A program made the translations under genes and the position numbers. A DNA stretch of 64,000 nucleotides from Neostapfia colusana (lineage: Eukaryota; Streptophyta; Magnoliopsida; Poales; Poaceae), in contig JASWHV010000012.1 in assembly GCA_030760725.1 (NCBI GenBank), forward strand, positions 35,061,652 to 35,125,651, given 5' to 3'. The notes under the pieces are model-generated. The model searched no databases, was not told the DNA's origin, and was given only the letters and a program-made list of their open reading frames with translations. Of the stretch, positions 33,406-47,020 are shown piece after piece. The stretch's first letter is position 1, and each line of letters begins with the position of its first letter.

Positions 33406-34903
33406 CTGTAAAAATATATTTGAGAAATGTCAAATATTTATTTAAATAGTAAACCACTGAGTTATAACATAATACATGTCATTTAACCCATAAAACTTGG
33501 AAACATAGTTCAAATTTTAAACAAATTTGACTGCTGATATGCTGTTCCCATGACAGCCCTGACCAGTTTCCATATCAACCTGATTTAGGCCATGCTAAAG
33601 CAAAACCAATTCTGGAGATCAACATCAAAGTTAAAGCTAACTTCAATAGATTTCCAGAAAGTATTTGCTTGGCCTAAGATCTGTCCTGGTTCAAAAGTTA
33701 TGAGATGCCAAAGTTAACAGAATTTGTGGAGAAATCTGGACAGCACCTCCCTGCTTTAGGTACTGATTTAATCAAAGAATTCCAGTTAATTCTGTTCCTA
33801 ATCTGACAAAACTTTCTGTTACAAAGTTGTAACCCATCTCATAATCTTTCCATAACTACCTCATTTTCTATTTTTGTATTTTTATGCATGAAGTTATACT
33901 CAATTTACAGAGAGTTTACAGGGAGTCTTTGCTCTGTCCTGTTTTCTGGACAGTTTCAACTCTACTGCATTTTTCGATTGGTTAATTGATGAAACACCTC
34001 TGGACCTCAACAGAAGAGTTGTAAAGCTCTTCCAAAGCTTTCCAGAAATGTATCGTATGACCCCAACCTCGAAAGAACTCAACCTCTATCCTCTGATTAA
34101 CTTCAGCCTTGATTCAGCTGAAAACAGAGTGCTCTGTCCTTAACAACCTATAAGTTGAAAACTTGTTTACTTTGAATATCCTGTTCAAGGGAAGGAGTTA
34201 CATCAAGTTTCACTACTTTAGATCAAAACATTCAAGTTTTAAATGAAGTTGTTCATTTAGTTGGGTGTGACGTCGATGCGTCACCAGATTATGTCGGTAC
34301 TACGTCCTCACAAAGAAAATCCTATACCGGACTTAGCCGGCTTCGTTAATTCAGTGGCACTAAACGTCACTCGCACACGGATGCTACACGTCTACCGTTT
34401 CATGGTCAGGCTACCTGCAGAAACTCAAACAATCATCAGACTCGGCTGCACACCGAGCCCGGAATCCATACAGTTCGTACACCCGGCAGTCATCACTCGC
34501 CCGAATGTTCTCAAGCCAAACATGCCTTGAGTTACGTGTTCACGTTTCAGACCACGTGACGGGGTCTCCCAAATTGCACCACGCACACCAGGGACAGACG
34601 TTGCTTGAATACCCCAAACGACATGAAGAGTTGTAGAGGATATTAAAGCGGGTCTGGTTACCTGCCACCCGTGGGGCTTCACCCTTCAGCTTGTGCGCAC
34701 TGGTGGACAGCGCTTACGTGTACCCCCCAAGACATAAACGTCCCGAGATACACGATTTTCCGACATAATCAAATAAGTTAATATGCCACTTTCTATATGC
34801 TAATATCATCCTTATACGGGCTACTAACTCGTTCCTCACTGGATTTTTGAAAAGGATGACCTTTGTAGTGCGTTAAACCTCAAGCGGGCTCTGATACCAA
34901 CGC
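33406..34903 (-). other. 5' leader of B2 with primer binding site
   Basis: Same organisation as the B1 leader. The primer site at 34887-34899 reads TGGTATCAGAGCC on the minus strand and starts four bases from the LTR. Repeated modules lie about 34430-34740. Nothing coding is supported. Confidence 0.8.
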
Positions 34904-37900
34904 TGACACGACCCCACGGTCTTGTCGAGCCAGGATCACGCTGAGGGATGCTGCGTTGCACAGCACCATATAACACACGTCAAAGGTACAAAGCAGAAGC
35001 GAAATTTTATTACATAAACAAGTTTATGAACATGTTTACATCAAAAAATGTCCAGTCTACACTCGCGGGCGTAGGCTACGCATCAAGTTCACGTTCAGCC
35101 CTTGAATGTGTCCTTGCTAGCACACACGCACACTAACTCTGCGGCGTGCACGACTCCCACTCGACGGGGTTCCCCTTCTGGGGTTCCGTCTCCTCTTCGG
35201 GAGTCCCTTCCTCATAGAACCCTGCAAAAGCTTCAAACACAAGCAGTGAGCACGAAGGCTCAGCAAGTCTGACCCGTCTCACCTAAACATGGAACTTCTA
35301 CATGAGGGGTAATGGGTTACATGAGGTAAAAATCATTTGCAAGGACTCGCCTAATTAGTAGAACCTTACTTTCAAGTTTTAGCAGCAGGTTGTGGAGAAC
35401 CTTACGCTAAGGTACATGAGAGAGCCGCAATCAAACAAGAAACGCATTTCTCTCATGTACTTTGCCCAAAGTTGAAATGAACTTTAGTTAGCTCTAAACT
35501 ACAGGAAACCATTAACAAGCAAAGTCCATCTTTCAATCAGCATCATTTTATCATGTGACTAGCCTGTTCTTTCTACGTCACGGTACAATGAACAAGTGGT
35601 ACTCACTGACCGCTAGGGACGGCAATTACAATCGATTTACACCTGCAGGGTTACCCGAACAACCCGTCACGTACGCCCGTACTCGATATTGCCTACAACA
35701 ACCATCACGTACGCCATACGCAACCACCTTTCGCCCGTCAGCCAAATATTTAACCGGTCCCATCGTCCTGAGCAAGAGGTCTCTGCACGCGCATCTCAGT
35801 GCCGCCAGCCGATTTACACCTCGAGCTCTCAACCTACCCTCTGAACGACGGGCAATGCCTCAATACCCAGCTACCCGAGTTACATCGGTTTCCCGGTTCC
35901 CATATATCCGGTAGGTCTTCGGTACTGTTCTAGCTTGTTCAACAGGCCCGCACACGGCTCGGTCCTCAATCGACACAAGCGGAGCTACAGCACACAGGCC
36001 CCAAAGTCCTTCTGCCCTTACTCTCCGCTCGGTCTCATCTTTCTTGCCATGTGTATCATGTGCTATCTGTACCCGAGTCGAGTGCCTCTAGCCTATGCTC
36101 GCGAGTAGTTCCAACTACTCGACTTGTACCGAATCCTACTCTATCTTAGCATTGCAGTAGCTAACGGGGTTTGCCATCCTAAACCCAACCCATGGTTTTC
36201 TTGGCTATGCAGTTGGGTTTCCAAACAAGACTCTAATGCAAAGAATAACGTAATCATGTATGTGCTCAAAACAATAAAACTTGTAAAAGGTTAATGCAAA
36301 CCGGAGCTTGCCTTGCTGATCTTGGTCGTAGGCTAGCTGTTCCTCTCGAGTAACGAAGTCTAGGACTTCGGGTTCCTCCTCGACCTTAGCGACTACATGA
36401 TAGAAGCAATATATGTATCAATTTAAATGCATTTGTATTGAGTTTGAAGTTGTGAAGTCTATAACTCTCACTAGACAGACCCAATGACTGTGAAACTTTT
36501 ATTGTAGCTTGGTTACAACCTAGGTACATACTTGGTCAAGTTTTAGTTGCAGTAAAGCTCATTTGAGCCCTCCACAATTAATTATGCACTTGACCTTAAT
36601 TGAAGGCTTTTAGGGTGTTCTAAGGATTTTCATGAAACAAACTATGACTTTCTGAAAACTAGATTTTCAGAGGGTTCTAATGGAGTTGGTCTCACTTAAT
36701 TTGCAGGTTCCTAGCTAAAGATATGAGCTAAACAATTTCAGAGAAAATTCTGAAAATGTTTCTGAACATTTTCTATTTTCTCTGGAACAGTTTCACTAAT
36801 CACACCATTAGGTGGATCAAATGAGCTCAAAGAGGTCTGAAATTTTTATAGTAGTTCAGGGATATTTTGGTGAACATCCCAGCAAAATTTCAGGATTTTC
36901 CTCCACAGGATTCTCCAGTTAAAATTCCTAACAATTTAAATTTTGAGGAATTAATTCTGGAGAAACAAGGGTTTTCATGAAGTGAAACTTGATTTGCTGG
37001 AAAGTGCTCAGAGAGCTGAATCCAGCAAAATTTGGTTCACTCGATTTGGAGCTTTCTAGCCAAAGTTATAAGGATTTGAAGTTTGGAAGAATTCTGAAAA
37101 TCGGGGAAAAAGTTTAAACTCTTGGGGGCACGCGGGGACACGTGTCGAGCGCGGAGGTGTCCGGCACACCGGGGCTCACAGGGTATTTGCGCGCCAGCAC
37201 ACCAGATCCCGGCCGCAGCCCGATCCCGATTTAAAATATCTCCCGCTGACAGCTGGGGTCCACCCCTTCGTCAACCTCCAGACTGAGAGCGCTCTGCCGC
37301 CGAGGAGCCTCGCCGGAGAGCTCTCCGTCGGCTTCTGTACAGCTCCAAACTTCCCGATTTTGGCCGCCTCTGCCTATTTTCTCTCGGGGAACAGGACTCT
37401 CGGGCCAGCTCGCCATGAAAATGGCCGCCACATGGTCGGCGACGAGCCGCAGACTCGGGAGAACTTCGGCCGTGTTGCCCGTCCTCCCTAGCACCTAACC
37501 CGATCGAGCTAAGGGTCGCCGAGCATCAGTGGACCATAGGAAAGGTCGACATGAGCTCCACGGAGCTCGGGAAGGGCTGTGTTGGGCTGTCACCGTGCGA
37601 CCTAGGACGGAAATCGGGATTTCTACTAAAACTCAAAGAACAGCGGTTTCTCTCCACAGTTCTTCGTGGTTCCTGCTCCTATGGACCCACACGGGCTACT
37701 AGAAGTGATCCTCTCCATGACAGGACGAATGATGCACTGTGGCTTACGAATTTCTTGGATCGGTGCAAACCTCACTTTTGCACACCGTCGCGAAAACATG
37801 AAATTCCGGCTTGAGCAGCGCTCGTCACGCCGCCGGAGCTTACGGAAAAGAAAGAGGGGTTGAAGGCAAACCTCTTTGCTGTTTACAGCTCCGTGAACGG

Positions 37901-38957
37901 TGGGCTGTGGTGGCCGGAAGGATGGTTCCCGCAGCGGCGGCTCGAGCTGAACCGGCAGGGCAAAGATCGCCGCGGTGGAGCTCGGGGAAGGCTACGCAGG
38001 GTCTGGAACCGATGCGAAGGTGTTGAAGGTGGCTTGGCGCACCCGGTGCTGGTCTCAGATCGCCAGGAGGGTCACTGGATCGGCCGGGCAATGAGGAACC
38101 GACGGTTCACTCGGGCGGCGAGGTGTTTCGGCGTTTTGGGTGGAAGTGCGACGAGGCAGCGGTGGAAGGCGCCGGTGACCGCTCGGGCGGGTAGATAAAG
38201 ACCCAGGGAGTCGGTTCCGCGGCTTAGATCGGCAAGCAGCTGGTGGCTTCGCCGTTTCTTCGCCGTGGCGGCAGCTGCAGCGCGCGCGGTTACCCGAGCT
38301 GCGCTCTCAGTCGGTTTCTTTTGCTTCAGTGGCTGACATGTGGGTCCCACCCGGGGTTTTAACCTCTGAAATTCACTCCTAATCACTGTTGTAAACAGTG
38401 AGCCCCAAAATACCCATGGTGATTCATATTATTCAACCATGAGCCATTTGAATTGAGTATAATTCAAATTGGGTTTGGTTTGAATGAATTTCAGCACAAG
38501 TTCAGTTTTGAATTCAAATAAAGTTTGAATTTGCCCCACTTAGCTCATGTCAAGATCAACTCCAAATGGAGTGAAAATTAGTGTGTGAGCTCACAAAAAT
38601 GTGCTGAGTAAGAATATGCCTCCCACTTTTAAATTCATGGGATAAAAACAGTTTGAATTTGAATATGGTTTCAAACTGCCCTCTTTCTAACTATACCCAA
38701 AATGACCTCAAAAAGGTTTTGAATTTGGGTGAAACTTGGCATGGACATCCTTATCAATGTGTAGGAGTTTTCATATGTCCATCCCACCTATATCACATGT
38801 GGGAAATACCACTTTTGCAATATGTGAATTTGTTCTCTAATGAGTATGTTGATGGTGGTTACTTGCTCTTCATTTTTGTTCATCAACTTTCCTCAAATAA
38901 GGTGTGTGGTGTGGTTATGAACACTTCAAATGTGTGTCAAAAACTGAGGCCCTTACA
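34904..38957 (-). repeat. 5' LTR of B2, 4054 bp
   Basis: Sense start TGTAAGGGCC at 38957, sense end at 34904. It aligns with 25771-29821 with scattered substitutions and small indels, for example 34947-34967 hairpin, palindrome near 36100-36121, and the GC-rich block 37120-38370. The bases after 38957, GCAACTCATATGG, continue family A gag, giving a clean insertion junction. GCAAC is the candidate 5-bp target duplication. Confidence 0.9.
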
Positions 38958-41900
38958 GCAACTCATATGGTTGACTTGGAAGCGTTGAAGTGCGAGTATT
39001 TCTTCCGAGGTTTGAATGTCGAACTTAAGGAGCAAGTGACCTTGTTCAGTAACGGTATTTACAATGAATTGGTAAATGCCGCTATCATTAAGGAAGACAT
39101 GCATATTCGTTGTGAAGCGGAGCTGAAAAGAAGTATACCGCCAGACAGCGATATCGAGGTTCGTCCGAACTATCGAGTGCGGTATTACTCGCCAGTTAGG
39201 CAACAAATTCGGCCTGTGGTGCAACTCTCACAACCACGGCTGGAGTTGATCACTTATGAGCCTCCACCTCAACAGCAGCAGACAGAAATTATTCGTGCAA
39301 CTCTACCACAACCAGCTAAGAACGAATTATCTCCACCTCGTGTTAGTAGAGAGCTGAGGACTTCTGCAGCACGAAACAGTCGTGGAGCTGAGCAGAGCCA
39401 CAATTATGTGTCATCTCATCAATGCTCACATCAGCACCGTGAACCTTCAACGAAGAATCTTTCAAAAGCTGGCAGGGTTAATTACACTGCTATTGAGGAT
39501 ATTGCTAAAGGCGAACCAGTTTTGGCGGGCATGTTCACTTTACATGAACAGCCCATTTTCGTGTTATTTGATTCCGGAGCCACCCACAATTTTATTAGCA
39601 GAGACTATGTGCTGAAGAATAATCTTCCATTTAGCACAGTTAAGCATCCGTTTCATATCAGCTCACCCGGAGGCAAGATATCAACAGATGAGATGGTCTC
39701 ACGGGCACCTTTATGTTTGGGTGGAAACATCTATCCTGCGATCCTTATCATGCTCAAAGGCCAAAGGATTGATATTATCTTGGGGATGTCATGGTTGACG
39801 CATTATGGAGCTATCTTTTGACATCAGCTCTCGGACTGTCCAACTGAATTCCCCAATACACGGTTGCAACACATTGAATCTTGTGGATCCATCACAACGA
39901 GTTGCAGAAGTGCATCAGATTGAAGCTCCTAAACTTGAGGATATTCCAGTGGTATGTGAATATCCAGATGTGTTTCCCGAAGACTTGCCGGGCATGCCGC
40001 CCGAACGTGATGTAGAGTTCAAGATTGAACTAGCACCAGGAACAACACCTATTTCTCAGCGACCATATAAAATGGCACCGAAGGAGCTCGCAGAATTGAA
40101 GGAACAGCTTAATGACCTCATGGACAAAGGTTTTATACGCACAAGTTCATCACCTTGGGGCCGTTCCGCACTCTTCGTGAAGAAGAAGGACGAGACTTTG
40201 AGGCTATGCGTAGATTATCGTCCACTGAATGCTGTCACTATCAAGAATAAGTATCCACTACTGCGCATCGATATTTTATTTGATCAACTAGTGGGTGCTA
40301 AGGTATTCTCCAAGATGGATCTTTGGTCCGGGTATCACCAGATAAAAATCCAGGCAGAAGACGTACCTAAGACGGCATTCTCAACAAGATATGGTCTTTA
40401 TGAATATCCTGTCATGTCCTTTGGGTTGACCAATGCTCCGGCTCACTTTATGTATCTCATGAACTCTGTGTTCATGCCGGAGTTATACAAGTTCGTCATG
40501 GTTTTCATCGACGACATCTTGGTTTATTCAAAGTCAGAAGAAGAACACGCTGAAAATTTGCGTATTGTACTCCAACGCTTGAGGGATCACAAGCTATATG
40601 CAAAGTTCAGTAAATGTGAGTTTTGGATCAGCAAAGTGCCATTTCTTGGGCATATTATTTCAGCGGAAGGCATCTCTGTGGACCCAATTAAAATCGAGCA
40701 AGTGCTGCATTGGAAATCTCCAACATCTGTTCATGAAGTGAGGAGTTTCCTAGGTTTAGCGGGTTATTACCGGAGATTCATTCCAAACTTATCCAAAGTC
40801 GCTAAACCTATGACGGAGCTGTTGAAGAAAAGCACCAAGTATGATTGGAGCAATTCATGCGAACAAGCTTTTCAAACTTTAGTGAAGTATCTCACTACAG
40901 CTCCAGTTTTGGCCCAGCCAGACACAACGAAGCCGTATGATGTTTATTGTGATGCATCCGGCATTGGTTTGGGTTGTGTGTTGATGCAAGAAGGACGTGT
41001 GGTCGCGTATGGATCCCGATAACTCAGGGGTCATGAGCAGAATTACCCGACGCATGACCTTGAACTAGCTGCGGTGGTCTTAGCTTTGAAAATGTGGAGA
41101 CATTATCTACTAGGCAATCTAGTACATCTCTACACTGACCACAAAAGCTTGAAGTACATCTTCACACAGAAAGAACTGAATATGAGGCAGCGAAGATGGC
41201 TAGAATTGATCAAGGACTATGAACTTGAAATTCATTACCATCCGGGCAAAGCGAATGTGGTTGCCAACGCACTTAGTCGGAAATCCCATGTTCACCATTT
41301 AGCCATGGCTGCACATGAAGGAGGTGAACCAAGCCTGCGCTTAGTTTCCTATGGATCGCTGTTCAACCTCGCTCTTATTCCTACAATCCGAGATGAGATT
41401 GTAGAGGCTCAGAAGAGAGACAGGGGTATGTCTCATATCCAGAGGAGAGTGGACAGCGGTGAATTGAAGATGTTCCGCAAGGACGAAGAGGGTACTCTAT
41501 GGTTTAACAACCGCATAGTTGTACCCCGGAATATGAAATTGCGGAGGAAGATACTGGATGAAGCGCATTTATCCAAGTACTCCATTCATCCGGGAAGCAA
41601 CAAGATGTACCATGACTTAAAATCTAAGTTCTGGTGGACACGGATGAAAAGAGAGATTGCGAAGTACATATCCGAGTGTGATACGTGTCGGCGGGTTAAA
41701 GCCGACCATATGCGGAAAGCCGGACCACTTCAACCGCTGAAGGTTCCAGCATGGAAGTGGGAATACATAAGTATGGACTTCATCATCGGTTTACCCATGA
41801 CCAGCAACAAGCATGATTCTATTTGGGTAATCGCCGATCGTTTGACCAAGACCGCTCATTTTATTCCAGTCCATACTAAATATGTGGCAAATAAGTATGC

Positions 41901-42825
41901 GGAGCTGTTCATCTCAAGAATCGTGTGTTTACACGGGGTTCCCCGCACCATCGTTTCTGATCGAGGTGCGTTATTCGTATCCAGATTTTGGGAGCAACTG
42001 CATGCTTCCTTGGGAACCAAGTTAATTCGGAGTTCAGCGTATCATCCGCAAACTGATGGTCAAACGGAGAGGATAAATCAGATTCTGGAGGATATGCTAC
42101 GGGCATGTGTCATCAATCATGGGAAGAATTGGGATGACCATCTACCGTTAGCAGAATTCTCATATAATAACGGTTATCAATCCAGCATCAAGATGGCCCC
42201 GTATGAAGCTCTTTATGGCCGGAAGTGCCGCACACCAATGAATTGGTGTGAATCCGGCGAGAGAGTGGTCTACGGGATTGATCTTGTGAATGAAGCCGAG
42301 GAACAAGTGCGAGTGATTCAAGCCAACTTAAAGGCTGCTCAATCTCGGCAGAAGAGCTATACAGACAAATGGCGTCGACCTCTTCACTTCGACATCGGGG
42401 ACCACGTTTATCTTCGTGTCTCTCCGATGAAAGGAGTTCATCGTTTTGGAGTGAAGGGAAAACTAGCTCCGCGATTCATCGAGCCGTTTGCAGTGGTTGA
42501 AATATGCGGACCCTTGGCCTATCGTCTGGAGCTACCGGCGTCACTTTCTGGTATTCACAATGTTTTCCACATCTCTCAGCTACGGAAGTGTCTTAAGTAC
42601 CCAACCGCAGTTCATATGGAGAACATTGAGGATCTTCAACCGGATCTCACTTATTCTGAGTATCTGATACAGATTATCGACGAGAAGACTCGCGCCACAA
42701 GAAATCGGACATTGCGATTTTACAAAGTCTTGTGGAGCAACCACACAGCTGATGAAGCTACGTGGGAAAGCGAGGTATTTCTACGTTTAAATTTTCCCGA
42801 CTTGTTTGTACCATATGTCCAGTAG
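38958..42825 (+). pseudogene. Older gag-pol copy A3, interrupted and inactivated
   Basis: Starts inside gag where the B array inserted; the first part of gag is not in the window beside it. Homology then runs to the TAG at 42823-42825. Lesions: one extra T in the run at 39816-39819 after the protease region shifts the frame, CAA to TAA makes a stop at 41020-41022 in RNase H, and the last RNase H acidic residue is Asn (AAC at 41266-41268) where A2 has Asp954. Protease DSGA, RT FIDD, the integrase triad and the chromodomain are readable. Many silent and missense differences from A2 show that it is an older member of the same family. Like A2 it has no CCHC motif in the gag linker. Confidence 0.93.
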
Positions 42826-42874
42826 TCATTCTCCCTTCTTCTTTCTTTTTGTAATCTCGGGACGAGATTCTTTT

Positions 42875-42888
42875 AAGGGGGGGAGGAA
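42875..42888 (+). other. Polypurine tract, A3
   Basis: A seven-G purine run immediately before the TGTAACAGCC LTR start, one G longer than in A1 and A2. Confidence 0.82.
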
Positions 42889-45800
42889 TGTAACAGCCCT
42901 AACTTTTGTAAAGTTTGATGTCAGCTCATGAAACAAAGTTAAGGCGATAAAAGACTATAATTGTGTCACATGAAATGATGAACACATAAATGGACATGTG
43001 AGGGAGTTAAAAATTTTCTCTAGCCCATGCTCAACACATGTTAACCTAGGGGAAATAATTACACTCCTAAAACTCTAACTCATGTGCACCTCCTCTATGA
43101 GTAGAGTGGAGGGAATTTAAACGCAATTTGAATCTTTTGAAAGGATTTCTATTCAGATTGTCCAAAGGCCTATATGTGAGATCATAGATGCATCTCTCAT
43201 GTATTCAAGAGACTAAGTTTCAAATTTGGAGAATTTTTGGCTTCATATACTATTTATTCTGAGGATTAAATGAGGGCACGTTTAAATTCAAAATTGAATT
43301 TGAATTTTGAACCAAACAAACTCAATTTCAAAATCTGATTTCAGATTTGAGTTCATCATAATTCCTTTGACCTATCCTCCAAGTTTGATCACAATTGGAG
43401 CTCATTTGATATTTTAAATCGAATTGAGGGATAAGAATCAAAATTGGGGCTGTGGACCCCACCGGTCAGTCTCACAAAAATTCAACCGACTCCAGCGACA
43501 TAGCAGCTCGGTGCCGGCCACCTCCCACGCCACCTCCTGCTGGGTTGATCTTTTGCTCGTCCTGATCTTCCCCACAGCGAGTACAACAGAGCCACTTTGC
43601 TTCTTCCTCGCTCTGCCTCACTCCCGTGAAAATTTCTCCCGAGCAGAACCGAATAGAAGCCGCTCTCTGTTCCTTTGATCGCCCAGGATGAACCGAACGC
43701 CCTTTGCCCGAGCTTCCAACAGCAAAAAGGTTCACCCATGAGTGCTCTAGCCGGCTAGCACCTTCCCTCTACCATCCCGAGCTCACCAGCGCCTAGAAAC
43801 AGAAAAGTTCTGCTGCTCCCGTGTTGAACGTCGGAGGAACCGAAACTGGACGCCGTGGACAGCCCAAACCAGAAGGGATCACGCCCAAGCAATCCACCCC
43901 ATCTGTGCACCAACAAGTCTAGTTGCTCACCTCCAAAGATCAGCCCTAGCCATTGATCACAGAGGGAGAATTTCAAGTTTTTCTCCCGGGCGGCAGAAAC
44001 GGACCTTGAGGTAAGGAATTGTAAAATTCGTCCTCAAATCATGTTTGTTGGGTCTCAAACATCACGCACAGGATGTTAACTGCCTAGCACACCTCCTCCA
44101 TCGATTTTGGACCAAGAAATTGAGTGTAGAGTGAGCAATCCGAGCTCTTTTAGAGGGTATGCCGCTGGACCCTATCGGGCGCACGGTGCCGATAGGTTTA
44201 GAGCCCTCTCCAGCTGGTTTAGACCTTATGCCGGTCTTCTACATGATCCCCTAGTGCTGTAGAGCCCAAGAACCGACCATTTGGTGGAGAATTCACCGTG
44301 CAAGACCTCGCCGGAGCCCTAGGGTTTGCTGTGGCCGGTGCGCCCTGTTTTCTGGCGAGTTTCAGCCGCCGGCGACCTCACCAACGTGTTCAGCGTGGGG
44401 GAAAACGGGGGGGGGGGGGGGGGGGGGGGGCGGCAAGCAGGTGGTCTGGAGGTGGCTGGGAAGTGCTTTTCCGGAGACCTCGCCGGAGAGGGCCGCCACT
44501 GCCCTGTTTGGCGCGAGTCTGGAGGTTAGGGATGACAGGTGGGACCCACTGTCAGCATTTAAACATTTTCCAGATTTTCCCACTCTATTTCAAACTTTGG
44601 AGAGCCATAACATTGTGTAGGAGTGTCCAAAAATTGTGAAACAAATTTTGTTGGATTCCTCTCAAAGAGTACTATCCAGGGGTGCAGCCCAATGTTTATG
44701 AAAATCCCTGAATTTGGCTCATTAATTCATTTAAGGAAAATATTATAGAAATTTTTACCGGAGTTCTGTTTATTGGAAAATTCCCAAATTTGGACAGAGC
44801 ATTCTTCCAGAATTCCTTGAACTCCAGTAAAAATTTCAGAGGCATTGGACTTCATTTGCTTGGTAAAATGATGTGTTCATTCCTTATGTCTCTGAAAAAT
44901 GGGAAAAATGAACAGAGACATTTTCAGCTTTTTCCCAATCCTTCTAAAATCCATATCTCCATGTAGGAAACTCCAAAAATGGTAAAACCAATTCCTATGA
45001 ACTCAGGACAATTTGTACTTCACAAAAAGTCTACTTTTCAGCATAGGAAAGTTTAAAATCTAGGGGTTAAAGGCAGGTTAGTGAAAACCATATAAGGATT
45101 TGTTGTGCTCATATGAAGCCATGTCATGAGCTCAATTTTTGCACACTGCCTAAATACCTTCCATAGAAGCTGTTGTTAAAATTTCAGCTTCATTGGACCT
45201 CTGGAATTTGAGCTACCATCTTTTAGATTTAAGTGTTCATATAATGGACTTAATCACATGGTGATTACAAGTATCCCTTTTCACCTAGCTTCTATCTTCT
45301 CTAAGGTTTAGATCCAACAACAGAAACCTTGCTGTTGTTTATCTCTCTTATGTGTGAGTTAACTTGTACAACAGCTTTGAATCATTTTCTAAATTGCTTT
45401 TGAATACATGTGCATAAATCATCTTAATAGCACGTGACGTCGACGTTCGACGAGGACTCGACTCTGCAGCGAGGATCTCCATCTCGTGACGAGTTTGGCG
45501 GATTCTCCGGAAGAAGACTAACTTCTAGCTTCTAACAAAACCGTTGAGCAAGGCAAGCCCTGGTTTGCATATCGTTACCGTTTTAAATTTTGCTTTACTT
45601 CACATCATGTTTATTAGACTTGATATTGTGCATTATGTATAGGATGATTGAAACCCACTTGCATGCCTATTATATCCCTCATTAGAAGGTTTAGTGTAGG
45701 CTTTGCCTCATTGTAGATGCTAGGCTAATGTTGTAGCTATCTCGGTAGAAGTCGAGTAGTAAAAAGCTACTCGCGAGAAAGTTCGAGTAATGGAGTTACT

Positions 45801-47020
45801 CGCGAGAGATAAATGATAAGAGCACCCTCATGAATATGAGATGGGGACGGGTATGTTCCTGTAGGATGGAGCGCTCAAGGTTGGTCTCGACCTGCGATGG
45901 GTGTGACAATGCTTGAGACCACATTTGGCCTGGACCGGGATGGTAAGGCAAATGTGGAGGTTGGTTGTAGCCCCGTCCGTGTCGGTTAAGGACCGTATGT
46001 ATGCGGCCCTGCTGGACAAGATTGCGCTGTACCGGATATATAGTGGGGTATTGGACCCATGAAACCGATGTAACTCGATGGACCGTGATATAGAAACTCA
46101 TCCTTCGCGTGGGAATGGCGTTGAGAAGGCGAGAGGTGTAAATCCTTTAGCGGGCAACTTCGACGTGTCCGCGTAGAGGACCATCCTGCTCGGTGCGAAG
46201 CGTTTTTCTGTGTCGGGGTGTCGTGTGAAAGGTTGCTGCATACAACGTAAGAAAGAGCTCTTGAGAGAGTCTTTTGAGGCGGGTGTATGTGTCGTGTATT
46301 CCGGGTTGTTATTGATTCGAATCACCGTCGCTCACGGAAGAGGATTGAGCATACTTGCCCACTGCTTGCTGTTTGTGGATTAGTCACTGTATTGGAACCT
46401 TGACTGAAGTAGATATAGAGCCAACTAAATTTCATCTCCACCTTAGGCTAGCAACATCGGGATAAGCGTTTCTTGTTGGATTGTGGACTTCCGATGTTGT
46501 GAGGCGTGAGGACCACTAAAATGAAGGTTATAAGAATCTTAATATAAGGATCAAGTTTAGTCAAGCTGCATTTTGCAAATTCCTGTTCCTACTATCTTAC
46601 TACCCCTGCATTTAGAGTTACATGTTTAGGAGTGACGGTTAAGTCTTGCTGAGCCTTAGTGCCCACGGTTGTTTCTGAGTTGTTTTTGCAGGTAGCAGGA
46701 TGCCTGCTATGAAGAGGGTTGTTCGGTGAGACGACAAACCTCACAGTTCGTTCAACTCATCGGAAACCTAGCCGCTGCCTTTCTTTGGTGAAGCTAGTAG
46801 GAAGCGTTCACGGGCTGAACGACTTCTCTTCGGCGTAGTTAGGGTCGAGAGTGAGTAGATTGTCCAGCTAGTTTTACATTCTGCTGCGTGTGTACTTATG
46901 TTGTAAAAGAACTTATCTTGAGTAACAAAATGGTTCCGTTATGTTCTTACTCCTCTTTTCGTGCTTTCTGTTGGGTGCCGCATCACACGGCACCACCCAC
47001 TGTGATTCCCGGGCCCCACA
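42889..47020 (+). repeat. 3' LTR of A3, 4132 bp
   Basis: Collinear with the A1/A2 LTRs but diverged by many substitutions and small indels, including loss of a stretch near 46366 that A1 has near 7845-7875, and loss of nine bases just before the terminal CCACA. U5 hairpin at 46974-46994 has one loop change (CATCACA). It is followed at 47021 by C-type LTR sequence, so A3 inserted into a C LTR. CCTTG is the candidate target duplication. Confidence 0.88.
44407..44430 (+). repeat. 24-nt homopolymer G run in A3 LTR
   Basis: Twenty-four consecutive G between AAAAC and CGGC. The A1 and A2 LTRs have seven G at the same place. This is slippage expansion or a sequencing artefact, and G-quadruplex formation is possible. 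Confidence 0.85.

Larger units (their letters stand above)
19462..38957 (-). mobile_element. Family B gag-less chromovirus array with shared LTR (B1-B2)
   Basis: In plus coordinates: truncated LTR 19462-20688, B1 internal 20689-25770, shared LTR 25771-29821, B2 internal 29822-34903, LTR 34904-38957. Both internal regions are 5082 bp and the period is 9133 bp. Scattered substitutions between B1 and B2 make this array older than the A array. Both copies lack gag and share one frameshift in pol. The right edge joins directly to the interior of an A-type gag at 38958, so the array inserted in A3. The left LTR is cut by C1. The other flank is not visible, so a target duplication cannot be checked. 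Confidence 0.9.
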
